From the NCBI GenBank assembly GCA_022791315.1, contig JAAVYW010000051.1:28899-92898 (forward strand): a stretch of DNA of 64,000 nucleotides, read 5' to 3'. The notes under the pieces are model-generated. The model did no database searches. It was not told where the DNA came from and was given only the letters and a program-made list of their open reading frames with translations. This DNA comes from Oscillospiraceae bacterium. GTDB taxonomy: Bacteria; Bacillota; Clostridia; Oscillospirales; Ruminococcaceae. Below, one piece after another: positions 40,847 through 49,727 of the stretch; the stretch's first letter is position 1, and each line of letters starts with the position of its first letter. The position numbers and the translations under genes were made by a program.

Positions 40847-42883
40847 CTAATACATGGGCCGCAGCCCTTCCCATTCCACCTTCCACTGCCCATCCCCAGG
40901 GAAGCCTGGGGCATCCCCCTTCACAGCGGAATTCCCCCGGGCCATCATCGCCACTGCCAAGAGCAGGCTGCCGTTCCCCGGCAGGTAGAGGGGCAGGTCC
41001 TCCCGGGCCAGCTGCCGGTTGTTGCCGTTTTGGGCGTAGTAGTTCTTCTCCGTCTCCTTCAGCAGCAGTTCCACCGCTGTCTCCGGCCTGCCCAGCAGGG
41101 TGGCCGTCATCGCCATCACCCCAAAATCCCATCCCCACATACTGGGGAAATCCCAGCATTCCAGCACCTTGTCCAGCGTGGCGCTCATCACCTTGGGGTC
41201 AATCCGCCCCGGCGGCAGCAGCCCATAGGCGCAGAGCATGGAGGGATGGTCCTTGGCAAACTCCCCAAAGGTATCCGGGCAATTCTCCTGCGCCAGATAC
41301 ACCCCGTCCTTCACCGGCGGCTTTGCCAGCTTTTTCGCCACCTCCCGCCAGTGTTCCGGCTCCTTCTCCCCCAGCCGCTTTTTCCAAAGCAGTGCCAGAG
41401 AGAGCGCAAAACGCCAGTATTCCAACTCATAGGTGGGGTTCATTGCCGTTTTGGGGTCGTGGTTCTCCTGCGCCGGAATCAGCGGCGGCCCCAGCACATA
41501 CCGTCCCCCCTTCTTATCATATACCGCATAATCCGCCATAAACTCCGCTGTCTCAAACATCACGTCCCGATATTTCAGCAGTGTCTCCCGGTCAGGGTGC
41601 GCCTCATAGCAGCACTCCAGATACCAGGCCACATGGGGCTGCTGCCAGATAAGCAGCGGTGCTATGGGGGAGGGCAGGTCGGTTGTGCTCATGGTTGCCA
41701 TTTTAGGCCAGCGCGCGCCCTGATATCCCTGCCTGCTGGCTAACGCCTGGGCGTCTGCCAGATGGTTCACATACCATCCCATGCTCCGTTCCAGCAGCGC
41801 CGTACGTCCCCAGAAATGGAAGTGGATGCTGTGCCAAAAGTGCATTTCCAGATGAAAACACCCATACCAGCTGTTGCAGCTAAGCCCTGTCTCCTGGGGC
41901 GGCAGGCTCCCTGCGCACTGCACTGCCGTGAGATACTGGGACAAGACCACCCGCCGCTCCAGCTCCTCCGCCCTGGGATGGCTGCTCCCTGTAAAGCTCA
42001 CCATCCCCCCCTGCTCCCAATAGCCTTTCCACCACTTTTCGCTGGCGTCAAAGGGGATGTGTACCTCCTGGTCCGCCACGGCAAACCCCCTGCTGAACGC
42101 CACTGAGAGATTGAGCTTCTCCCGGGACGACGTGATTGCAAACTCGTGAATCCCTGTCCTGCTCAGCTTCCCGCTGGACGCCACTGCCACTGTATACCGG
42201 TCCCGGTCCAGCACCCGCTGAATCCGCCATCCTCCCCGTTCCTCCTTCAGGCGGCTCTCATGCGCCATCTCCTGCTCCCAGTCCGAGGCCGACATCTCCG
42301 GCGACCCATAGGGAAACCGGAGCATCACCTTGAGCCACCCCATAGCCAGCAGCCCGCTCTCCACCACAAAGGAGACCTGGTCCTTATCCGGGGACACGCA
42401 GGTCTTCACCGTACACTTCTTCCCCCCCAGCACAAAGCGGGAGGTCAGCACACCGGTATACAAATCCAAGGTCTGCTCAATTCCCGAGAGCATCCGCGCC
42501 GCCACCGGCTTATCCCGGTACACCAGCCCAATCCTCCCCAGGTTCAGCCGGTGGGGATTCTGCCGCAGCCACTGGTACACCTGCTCATTCCCCGGCCTGC
42601 GCTCCACCGGATACTCCACTACTCGTCCATAGGTTTCAAAGGGTGTCAACTCCAAATCCCTACGGGTATAGGCGTACTTCCCCCGGCTCACCGGTGCGGT
42701 ATGCCATCCCCACTGCGCCTGGGTACACAGGGGAAAGCAGGCGTATTCCTCATAGAGCGTTTGCATCCCTGTCACATCTGCTGTAAAGGCAAACTCCCCA
42801 TTCCCCACTGTCAGCGGCGCCTCCTCTACGACCTCTGTCAAGTGCGGATTATGCCGCTGCACCAATTCCTTCCTGTCAATCAT
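40847..42883 (-). CDS. Six-hairpin glycosidase (GH65/GH95-like clan), cytosolic
   Basis: Protein of 678 residues with an N-terminal beta-sandwich domain (to about 270) and an (alpha/alpha)6 barrel. Barrel landmarks are CNSWYGCFHLEMHFWHSIHF, SMGWYVNHLADAQALASRQG, ARWPKMATMSTTDLPSP and MNPTYELEYWRFALSLALL. A candidate acid is in PTYELEYW. There is no signal peptide. It resembles glycosidases and phosphorylases of the GH-L clan and rhamnosidase/fucosidase-like families, but I cannot name the family with certainty. The ATG at 42883 follows GGGAGG by five bases. The alpha-galactosidase gene lies upstream beyond repeat copy C. Confidence 0.75.
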   Translation of the reverse strand: MIDRKELVQRHNPHLTEVVEEAPLTVGNGEFAFTADVTGMQTLYEEYACFPLCTQAQWGWHTAPVSRGKYAYTRRDLELTPFETYGRVVEYPVERRPGNEQVYQWLRQNPHRLNLGRIGLVYRDKPVAARMLSGIEQTLDLYTGVLTSRFVLGGKKCTVKTCVSPDKDQVSFVVESGLLAMGWLKVMLRFPYGSPEMSASDWEQEMAHESRLKEERGGWRIQRVLDRDRYTVAVASSGKLSRTGIHEFAITSSREKLNLSVAFSRGFAVADQEVHIPFDASEKWWKGYWEQGGMVSFTGSSHPRAEELERRVVLSQYLTAVQCAGSLPPQETGLSCNSWYGCFHLEMHFWHSIHFHFWGRTALLERSMGWYVNHLADAQALASRQGYQGARWPKMATMSTTDLPSPIAPLLIWQQPHVAWYLECCYEAHPDRETLLKYRDVMFETAEFMADYAVYDKKGGRYVLGPPLIPAQENHDPKTAMNPTYELEYWRFALSLALLWKKRLGEKEPEHWREVAKKLAKPPVKDGVYLAQENCPDTFGEFAKDHPSMLCAYGLLPPGRIDPKVMSATLDKVLECWDFPSMWGWDFGVMAMTATLLGRPETAVELLLKETEKNYYAQNGNNRQLAREDLPLYLPGNGSLLLAVAMMARGNSAVKGDAPGFPGDGQWKVEWEGLRPMY

Positions 42884-42911
42884 ACTATCCTCCCTTTCTC
42901 TCAAAGCATAC

Positions 42912-43600
42912 CCCTACCATGCCGTAGGCAAACTAAAGTTTCCGGGCCAGCACAGCTGGCCTTGTCCACACATTTTCAAAGGGTGGTGAAGACCAACTGC
43001 GTTGGTCTGGCAAGAATCGCCTTGCGATTCTTGAAAGTCAAGCCGCAGGCTTGACTTTGTCGAGGGGCAAAGCCCTTCGTCGCTCCTCGCAATGAGCGAA
43101 ACACCCCTTCTCCCGGGCGGCGTATCGATAACAAGCTAAGGCGCGCACCCAGCCCACAAGCCGCCCTCCTCCCAGCTCGCCTTTGCCGCCATCACATCCC
43201 ACCCCCTCGCCGCCTTTGCCGCCAGGCAAACAGGCCCAGTCTCCATCTCAGCCCAGTCTTGTCGGTTCCCGCACCGAACAGGCAAAGGCCAACCTTCGTT
43301 GGCCTGGTTCCTTGCCTTGCCGCAAGGAAACGAAAGGCCCATAGGGGCTTTTGCCCCTATGTACAATCCGTATAGGAGCAAAGCTCCTATACGGATTTGG
43401 CAGTGCCGATAGGGGTCACTCGGGTGGCGGCGGACGCTCCGGGTGTTGGCGTTCTCCCCCTTTAGCAGTGACAAGGCCAGGTGAGGCGGGCTCGGTGCGG
43501 CCCCATTGTTAGGTCGCCTTAGTTCGTTCAGGGGCGGATAAGCTCCTATTTAGCTTCTCTATCTCCCAAAACTCTGCTCCCATTCGCCTGTCCTTAGTCA
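42912..43600 (+). repeat. Hairpin-chain interspersed repeat, copy C
   Basis: Third copy, about as complete as copy B: GCCGTAGGCAAACTAAAGTT (42920), the GGCCAGC/GCTGGCC, GACCAAC/GTTGGTC, CAAGAATCG/CGATTCTTG and AAGTCAAGCC/GGCTTGACTT units, the GGGGCTTTTGCCCC hairpin, and the long CCGTATAGGAGC hairpin (43367-43396). Point changes in the first and sixth units disturb pairing slightly (for example CGCTCCTCGCAATGAGCG). It fills the gap between two glycosidase genes. A further 100 bases to 43704 hold no gene. Confidence 0.87.
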
Positions 43601-43704
43601 TCCTTCTTATAGGAGGGCAGGCCTGATAGACAGTCTCATCTAACCCTTTATTCCCCAAAATCCGCCTCTCGCTGAGGGCTGTGGCAGCGGTTAAAGGGTT
43701 CGGG

Positions 43705-45894
43705 TTAAACCTCTTCGATTTCCCACACTATCGACTGGTTATCTCCCTGGAAAAAGGGCATTTCCAGGCCGGCTGCCATCAGGGTGTTGCCGGTGAGGGT
43801 TAAGCCTGTGCCGTGGATATGATAGCGTTTCTCGGGGACGAGCCCTTGCAGCTTCAGCCGCACCCCCGCTTCGTTTCCCTGGGCCGAGAGCCGGGCGTAG
43901 AAGAGCAAAGCACTCCCCTTTTCCCTGTTCACCACCTGCCAGGCCGCATAGGGCTGGGAGATGCCCGGGTCAGTGAGCCGGTAGTAATCCCCCTGGTTGA
44001 TGGTAAAATAGTGCTTCTTGTAAAAGGCTGTCTGCTCCCGTATCTCCGCCTTCTCCCCCTCGGAGAGCTTGCTCACATCCAGCTCATACCCAAAGGTGCC
44101 GCAGAAGGCCACATCCCCCCGCAGGGAAAGCGGTGTCACCCGCCCTGTCTGGTGGTTGGGCACTGCCGACACATGGGACCCCACTGCCGAGATGGGATAG
44201 CCAAACGAGGTGCCGTATTGGATGCGTATCCTGTCCACCGCGTCGGTGTTGTCGCTGCACCAAATCTGGGGCGAGTAGTAGAGGATGCCCGCGTCAAACC
44301 GTCCCCCGCCCCCGGAGCAGCCCTCTAACAGGATATGGGGAAACGCCGTCACAAACCGCTCCATCAGCTCGTATACCCCCAGCACATACCGGTGGTAGGC
44401 CTCCCCCTGCCGTTCCGGGGGCAGCGCAGCGCTCCATACGTTGGCCAGATGCCGGTTCATATCCCATTTCACATATTCCACATGGGCGCTGTTCAGCACC
44501 GCGCTCATGGCGTCAAAGACATAGTCCCGCACTTCGGCCCTGCCCATGTCCAGCACCAGCTGGTTGCGGCTGCGCCCTGGGGCCCGCCCCGGCGTGCGGA
44601 AGCACCAGTCCGGATGGGCCCGGTACAAATCGCTGTCCTCGTTCACCATCTCCGGCTCAAACCAGATGCCAAATTTAAGCCCCAGGGCGTTTATCCCCTT
44701 CACCAGCTGGTCCAGGGTCATCCCCAGCTTTGCCTCGTTCACCACCCAGTCTCCCAGCCCACGGTAGTCGTCTTTGCGCGCGCCAAACCAGCCGTCGTCC
44801 ATCACCAGCATCTCCACCCCGAGAGAGGCCGCCTCCTCGGCGATTTTCAAGAGCTTTTCCCCGGTGAAGTCAAAGTAGGTGGCCTCCCAGTTGTTGATGA
44901 GGATGGGCCGCCGCGCCAGCTTGTATTCCCCCCGGCACAGGCGCTCCCGCAGCAGCCGGTGGTACTGCCGGGAGAGCCCGCCCAATCCCTGGGAGGAGTG
45001 GCAGAGAATCACTTCCGGCGTCACAAACGCCCCGCCGCCCTTTACCTGCCAGCGGAACCCCTGGGGATGGATGCCCATGAACACCCGGGTGTTGCCCAGC
45101 TGGTCCACCTCGGCCCCGGCCAGGAAATTGCCGCTGTAGGCAAAGGAGAGCCCCCAGCACTCCCCCTGTTCCTCCCCCGTCCCCTGCTCGCAGAGGATGA
45201 CAAAGGGGTTCTGCTGATGGCTGGAGGTGCCCCGCACGCTCTCCGCCGTGATTTTCCCGTGCCGCACCGGTGTGCGGGCGGGCTGCCGTTCCAGGCAGTG
45301 CTTCCCCCAGAAGGTGATGAGGTCATACCCCATCCCCGCCATGTCCAGCTGGCAGGAGAGCGCCCGCTCCAAAAACAGCGCCTCTCTCCCCCGGTTGTGA
45401 ATCACCGCGTGCCGCGTGATGGCGTCATACCCCGGCAGCACGGAGTAAAAGAGCTCCACCTCCACCTGCCTGGCTTCGTCCCGCAGGATGACAACCAGCG
45501 TCTCCCCCTCGTCCTCCCCGAAATAGACGTGGGGCAGTCCCGGCAGCGCAGGCTTGCCCTTCCCTGTCCTGTGGGAGGCATAGCGCAAATCCAAGTCCCC
45601 CGCCCCCTGGGCAGAGACCGCCTCCAGGCATGCCGTCCGGTAGTCTGCCCCGCCAAAGCAGGAGTACTCCTGGGGCGCAGTGTCAAAGGAAAAGGTGCGG
45701 TCATTCCCCGTATCCGCCGGGTTCCCGGAAAACCCCCGCTCCTTAGGCGTATAGAGATGCCCCAGCCCGTCCTCCACCCTGGGCCCATAGTAGAGGTGCA
45801 GCAGGCTCCCATAGGGCCCCACCTGCATCTGATAGGACGAATGCTCTGTCTGCAAATGAAAAATCCGGGTTGCCTCATCATATAAAATTGACAT
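43705..45894 (-). CDS. Alpha-galactosidase, GH36
   Basis: Hydrolyses alpha-galactosides such as melibiose and raffinose-type sugars. 729 residues, the usual GH36 bacterial length: N-terminal beta-supersandwich (to about 300), TIM barrel with ILINNWEATYFDF, MLVMDDGWFGARKDDYRGLG, the nucleophile Asp in YVKWDMNRHL and the acid/base Asp in WCSDNTDAVDRIRIQYG, then a C-terminal beta domain. No signal peptide, so it needs an importer. The ATG at 45894 follows GGAGGAGG, and an in-frame start 12 codons earlier is less likely. A consensus promoter lies about 100 bases upstream. Confidence 0.94.
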   Translation of the reverse strand: MSILYDEATRIFHLQTEHSSYQMQVGPYGSLLHLYYGPRVEDGLGHLYTPKERGFSGNPADTGNDRTFSFDTAPQEYSCFGGADYRTACLEAVSAQGAGDLDLRYASHRTGKGKPALPGLPHVYFGEDEGETLVVILRDEARQVEVELFYSVLPGYDAITRHAVIHNRGREALFLERALSCQLDMAGMGYDLITFWGKHCLERQPARTPVRHGKITAESVRGTSSHQQNPFVILCEQGTGEEQGECWGLSFAYSGNFLAGAEVDQLGNTRVFMGIHPQGFRWQVKGGGAFVTPEVILCHSSQGLGGLSRQYHRLLRERLCRGEYKLARRPILINNWEATYFDFTGEKLLKIAEEAASLGVEMLVMDDGWFGARKDDYRGLGDWVVNEAKLGMTLDQLVKGINALGLKFGIWFEPEMVNEDSDLYRAHPDWCFRTPGRAPGRSRNQLVLDMGRAEVRDYVFDAMSAVLNSAHVEYVKWDMNRHLANVWSAALPPERQGEAYHRYVLGVYELMERFVTAFPHILLEGCSGGGGRFDAGILYYSPQIWCSDNTDAVDRIRIQYGTSFGYPISAVGSHVSAVPNHQTGRVTPLSLRGDVAFCGTFGYELDVSKLSEGEKAEIREQTAFYKKHYFTINQGDYYRLTDPGISQPYAAWQVVNREKGSALLFYARLSAQGNEAGVRLKLQGLVPEKRYHIHGTGLTLTGNTLMAAGLEMPFFQGDNQSIVWEIEEV

Positions 45895-45991
45895 CGAAAA
45901 TGCCTCCTCCGCTGTTTGATTCGTGTCCATTTTGCCACAACACAGGGGCTTACAGCCCTGCGTTATGGCTTTGCCCTCTTGTACTGGGCCT

Positions 45992-46020
45992 ATTATGCCA
46001 TAAAACGGTTCCCTTTTCAA
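45992..46020 (-). promoter_or_regulatory. Sigma-A promoter of the alpha-galactosidase gene
   Basis: Reading leftward: TTGAAA (46020-46015), 17-base spacer, CATAAT (45997-45992). Confidence 0.7.
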
Positions 46021-46046
46021 TCTCTTCCAGCCTTTTTGCAATCGAA

Positions 46047-46100
46047 ACACTTGAAAAGCGGTGCTTTTCAAGTCTGCGGCCCTTAAGGCCGCAGAAGTGT
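46047..46100. repeat. Two adjacent perfect hairpins inside a shared outer stem
   Basis: CTTGAAAAGC/GCTTTTCAAG (46050-46072) and TCTGCGGCC/GGCCGCAGA (46073-46095) lie end to end, and ACACTT (46047-46052) can pair with AAGTGT (46095-46100) around both. They sit upstream of the alpha-galactosidase promoter, beyond the methyltransferase terminator. Role unknown. Confidence 0.6.
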
Positions 46101-46154
46101 CTCTCTGCTATTGTCAAAAGCCCGCCTCCCTTTCCGGCCGCCCCGTCATGCGGC

Positions 46155-46186
46155 AAAAATAGCCCGCAAGGTCTCCCTTGCAGGCT
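46155..46186 (-). terminator. Terminator after the methyltransferase gene
   Basis: AGCCCGCAAGG (46161-46171) pairs with CCTTGCAGGCT (46176-46186), allowing one G-T pair, and on the minus strand TTTTT follows. Between it and the gene another 9-bp inverted repeat (GGCAGGCAG at 46262 with CTGCCTGCC at 46281) is present. Confidence 0.78.
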
Positions 46187-46310
46187 ATTTCCCATACCCG
46201 GCGTGTTCTCTGCTGCCCTTAACGCTGTTTCAATGCCCTTTGAACCGTGCAGCGTGCAAAGGGCAGGCAGCCCTCCCGGACTGCCTGCCATCCTATCCAC
46301 AAATATTGGA

Positions 46311-47087
46311 CTATCGGGCCTTTCTCGCCCAGAGAACCGCCCTGTCCGTCCTTTCGCTTATCTCATGCCCCTGGTAGTCGCCGCACTCCCGTTCCATCAC
46401 AAAGCCCGCTTCCTCCAGCCACTGATGTACCTGTTCCAGCGACGCAAAGTGCTTCTCCGATGGGATTTCCTGCACCAAAACACTCCCGTCCGCCAACTGC
46501 ATATCAAACCTGCGGACAAACCGGGCCATCCTGCTCTGCGGGTCATAGGTGTTATGCAACAAGGCCATTTTTCCGGAGTTCCCACGGCTGTCAGTGCCCT
46601 CCCATATCACATGCTCACCGGGAACAGCAAACCATTTTTCCGGGTATTGCGTGTATCCATAATCCACGAAAATGTGGCCGCCAACGGCCAGCGCATCTGC
46701 GGACTTCTGAATCATCAATTTCTGGGACTGTTCGTAATCCATATCCGACACAATGTTAAGCAAGAAATTATCGCCTAAAATCACGACGTCAAAACCCGTT
46801 CCCCACTCCTCCGAAACCACATCAGCCCTGCGCCATTTGAGCTTTTTCCCGGCAATCTTAGGCCCAATCTTTTCCAGCATATACTCGTCAAAATCCAGCC
46901 CGGTCACATCATGTCCCGCCTTTGCCACGGGGAGCAGGATACGCCCGCTGCCGCAGGCAATTTCCAGCACCTTTTTGGGCGCTGCCCCCATGAGGTTTAA
47001 CACAAACGCAACGTCAGCAATCCCGGGCCGGTTCAAATCATACATATCCGCATTCCACTGAGCAATGATCTCTTTTTCGTTATACAT
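46311..47087 (-). CDS. Class I SAM-dependent methyltransferase
   Basis: Rossmann-fold methyltransferase of 258 residues. VLEIACGSGRILLPVAKAGH is motif I with the G-x-G SAM loop, VTGLDFDEYML holds the acidic residue for the ribose, and DVVILGDNFLLNIV is motif IV. The C-terminal half is beta-rich (MARFVRRFDMQLADGSVLVQ). The substrate is unknown. The ATG at 47087 follows GGAGG. A short hairpin (AGGAGGG with CCCTCCT, 47107-47139) lies in its leader, and a promoter lies at 47228-47256. Confidence 0.88.
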   Translation of the reverse strand: MYNEKEIIAQWNADMYDLNRPGIADVAFVLNLMGAAPKKVLEIACGSGRILLPVAKAGHDVTGLDFDEYMLEKIGPKIAGKKLKWRRADVVSEEWGTGFDVVILGDNFLLNIVSDMDYEQSQKLMIQKSADALAVGGHIFVDYGYTQYPEKWFAVPGEHVIWEGTDSRGNSGKMALLHNTYDPQSRMARFVRRFDMQLADGSVLVQEIPSEKHFASLEQVHQWLEEAGFVMERECGDYQGHEISERTDRAVLWARKAR

Positions 47088-47227
47088 TATTTCCTCCATC
47101 TGTCACGCAGGAGGGTTAAAATATGGCCGCCCTCCTGTTTGGTTGATATTGATTATATTTTAATTCTGCCATTTCGTTCCTTCCTTTCCCCAGTTTATTG
47201 GGACATCGTTTCTGTTACCCCATAGAG

Positions 47228-47256
47228 ATTATAGCATAGCCTATTTTAAAAGTAAA
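47228..47256 (-). promoter_or_regulatory. Sigma-A promoter of the methyltransferase gene
   Basis: Reading leftward: TTTACT (47256-47251), 17-base spacer, TATAAT (47233-47228). The remaining 270 bases to the divergent esterase gene are GC-rich and hold no gene I can see. Confidence 0.65.
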
Positions 47257-47525
47257 GCATTTCATAATCTTTTTATGTCCCCCCTTCGGAGGGCAACGCA
47301 TGTTGGCCTTTGGCACAGCGGAGCAAAGTGCGCGCTGGAGCCATCTTTTGGGCTGGGGGGGCCGCTTCAGCGCAGCCCTCCTTCCCAAAGCGGGGGTGGC
47401 GCAGCCTGCTGCCGGGGGAATGCCGGTCTTCTCCATAAAATTTTCAAAAAAGATAGCATTATCCCCAAAAATGTTTTATAATAGAGGCAAAGTTTTTCCA
47501 TCCAAACCCAAAAGGAGGAATTTCC

Positions 47526-48833
47526 ATGTCCCTTACTGCTGTCACCACACGTTCTGGCGCCCTCTCCGGCCTGGATATGGGGAGCTATGCCGTCTTTAAA
47601 GGCGTGCCCTATGCCGCGCCCCCCGTGGGCCCTCTGCGCTGGAAGCGTCCCCAGCCCTGCCAGCCCTGGGAAGGGGTGCGTCCGGCCACGGAGTTTGCCC
47701 CCGGCTGCCCCCAGACGCCCCACGACCCCGACAGTTTCTACTATAAGGAGTTCTACAGAGGCGACCACTCCCCCAAATCGGAGGACTGCCTCTATCTCAA
47801 CGTCTATACCCCCGCCAAAGCCCCTGGCGAAAAGCTGCCGGTGCTCTTCTGGGTGCACGGCGGCGCCTTCACCCACGGCTGGAGCAACGAAATCGAGTTT
47901 GACGGCGCGCCCTTCTGCGCCCAGGGGGTTATCCTGGTGTCTATCAACTACCGGGTGGGGCTCTTTGGCTTCTTAGCCCATCCCCTGCTCTCGGCGGAGA
48001 ACGAAGAGGGTATCTCGGGCAACTACGGCCTCTACGACCAGGCTGCCGCCCTCCGCTGGGTCCACGACAACATCGCCGCCTTTGGGGGCGACCCGGAAAA
48101 TATCACCATCTTCGGCCAGTCCGCCGGGGCCATGAGCATCCAAATCCTCTGCGGCTCCCCCCTGTGCAAGGGCCTTTTCCAGGGCGCCATCCTCCAGAGC
48201 GGCGCAGGCCTAAACCGCAGCGTCCCCATGCAGGAGACCGCTGCGCAAAACGCCGCCTACTTAGACAGCCAGGGCTTTGACACCCTGGAAAAGCTGCGCG
48301 CCCTCCCCGCCGATACCCTGGTGGAACTGATGCAGCAGGCCGGCGGCGGCCGTCCCCTGGCCTGCGGCCCGGTGCTGGACGGCCTCATGATTCCCGACAC
48401 CTTTGAAAACATCCTCTCCCAGGGCCTATTGGCGGATGTACACTACATGATAGGTTCCACTGTAGACGAGCTGGGCGAGGGCTTTGCCGAGGCTGTCTTC
48501 CGGGGCGCCGCCACCTGGGCGGAGAACCAGCTGGCCCAAAACCGGGAACCCGCCTGGGTCTATTACTTTGACCGCATCATGCCCGGGGACGGCGCAGGCG
48601 CCTTCCACTCCGCCGAGCTGTGGTACATCTTCGGTACCTATGAGAAGTGCTGGCGCCCCCTCACAGGGCAGGACGCCGCCCTCTCCCGGCAAATCTCCAC
48701 CTATTGGGCCAACTTCGCCAAGACCGGCGACCCCAACGGCCCCGGCCTCCCCCGCTGGACCCCCTACACTGCCCAGAGCCCCCAGCGCCTGCGCCTAGGG
48801 TTTGACATCCGCATGGACAACGTGACACGATAG
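47526..48833 (+). CDS. Type B carboxylesterase
   Basis: Carboxylesterase/lipase family protein of 435 residues, somewhat shorter than the usual 480-500. FKGVPYAAPPVGPLRW at the N-terminus and EDCLYLNVYTP are family signatures; FWVHGGAF is the oxyanion region; IFGQSAGAMS carries the catalytic Ser; the acid is probably Glu or Asp in STVDELGEG; and the His lies in AFHSAELWYIFG. There is no signal peptide. It is followed after 16 bases by an MBL hydrolase gene. TATAAT at 47477-47482 may be its -10, but no good -35 accompanies it. The natural ester is unknown. Confidence 0.9.
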   Translation: MSLTAVTTRSGALSGLDMGSYAVFKGVPYAAPPVGPLRWKRPQPCQPWEGVRPATEFAPGCPQTPHDPDSFYYKEFYRGDHSPKSEDCLYLNVYTPAKAPGEKLPVLFWVHGGAFTHGWSNEIEFDGAPFCAQGVILVSINYRVGLFGFLAHPLLSAENEEGISGNYGLYDQAAALRWVHDNIAAFGGDPENITIFGQSAGAMSIQILCGSPLCKGLFQGAILQSGAGLNRSVPMQETAAQNAAYLDSQGFDTLEKLRALPADTLVELMQQAGGGRPLACGPVLDGLMIPDTFENILSQGLLADVHYMIGSTVDELGEGFAEAVFRGAATWAENQLAQNREPAWVYYFDRIMPGDGAGAFHSAELWYIFGTYEKCWRPLTGQDAALSRQISTYWANFAKTGDPNGPGLPRWTPYTAQSPQRLRLGFDIRMDNVTR

Positions 48834-48849
48834 AAAGGAAGAGATACAC

Positions 48850-49671
48850 ATGGAAGCTATGGAAAAATGGACCTTCTCCGCCCAGCCGGTAGCCCCCGGC
48901 GTCAAGGCCATCATCTGCCCCGGAGGGGAATACTGCTACCTCATTGAGGGCACGGAACGGGCCCTTCTCTTTGACACTGCCACCGGCATCGGCCGCCTGC
49001 GCCCCTTTGTGGAACAGCTCACCGGCAAGCCTCTCACCGTCCTCAACTCCCACGGCCACGGCGACCACGCCGGGGGTAACTATGAATTTGAGGAAGTCTA
49101 TATCCACCCCGCCGACCAAGACGCCGCTGTCTCTGCCGCCCGGCACAACGGCGAGCAGCAGGTGAAGGCCGAACAGGAAGCAGGACTTGCCGGCGCCCCC
49201 CTCCAGGACACCAAATACCTCCCCTTAAAAGAGGGGGACACCTTTGACCTGGGCGGCCGTATCCTGGAAATCGTAGAGACCCCTGGCCACACCCCCGGTT
49301 CCGTCTGCCTGCTGGACCGTTTCCACAAGCACCTCTTTGCCGGGGACTCCTGCAACCCCAATGTCTGGATGTTCCTCCCCCAGAGCCTCACTGTAGAGGA
49401 TTACTATGCAACCGTCCAAAAGCTCCAGTCCCTCAAGCCCTATTTCGGCCTGATTTTCATCTGCCACACCTTTTTCACTGTGGGCCATGACTGCCTGGAC
49501 CAGGTGGCCGAGATGTGCCGCCAGCTGCTGGCGGGCGGCGTCACCCCCATCCCCCACCCCAACTTCACCCCCTGGGAGGGCTTCTCTGTCAAACCCCTGG
49601 CAAATGGCTTCAATGCCGACGGTACGGTGGGCAATGTTATCTTCCATCCGGATAAAATTCACAGAAGTTGA
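48850..49671 (+). CDS. MBL-fold metallo-hydrolase
   Basis: Metallo-beta-lactamase-fold hydrolase of 273 residues. NSHGHGDHAGG is the H-x-H-x-D-H zinc motif, GHTPGSVCLLD and FAGDSCNP provide the further His and Asp ligands, and ICHTFFTVGHD the last His. It probably binds two zinc ions in the cytosol. The substrate could be a thioester, lactone or similar. It is coupled to the esterase gene upstream, suggesting sequential hydrolysis. Its stop lies 57 bases before the AT-rich asparagine-synthetase-like gene. Confidence 0.88.
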   Translation: MEAMEKWTFSAQPVAPGVKAIICPGGEYCYLIEGTERALLFDTATGIGRLRPFVEQLTGKPLTVLNSHGHGDHAGGNYEFEEVYIHPADQDAAVSAARHNGEQQVKAEQEAGLAGAPLQDTKYLPLKEGDTFDLGGRILEIVETPGHTPGSVCLLDRFHKHLFAGDSCNPNVWMFLPQSLTVEDYYATVQKLQSLKPYFGLIFICHTFFTVGHDCLDQVAEMCRQLLAGGVTPIPHPNFTPWEGFSVKPLANGFNADGTVGNVIFHPDKIHRS

Positions 49672-49727
49672 CCGATAATATGATTTGAAACCTGTTTACA
49701 TTTTCTGATTTCGGAGGAAAGGAAAAT

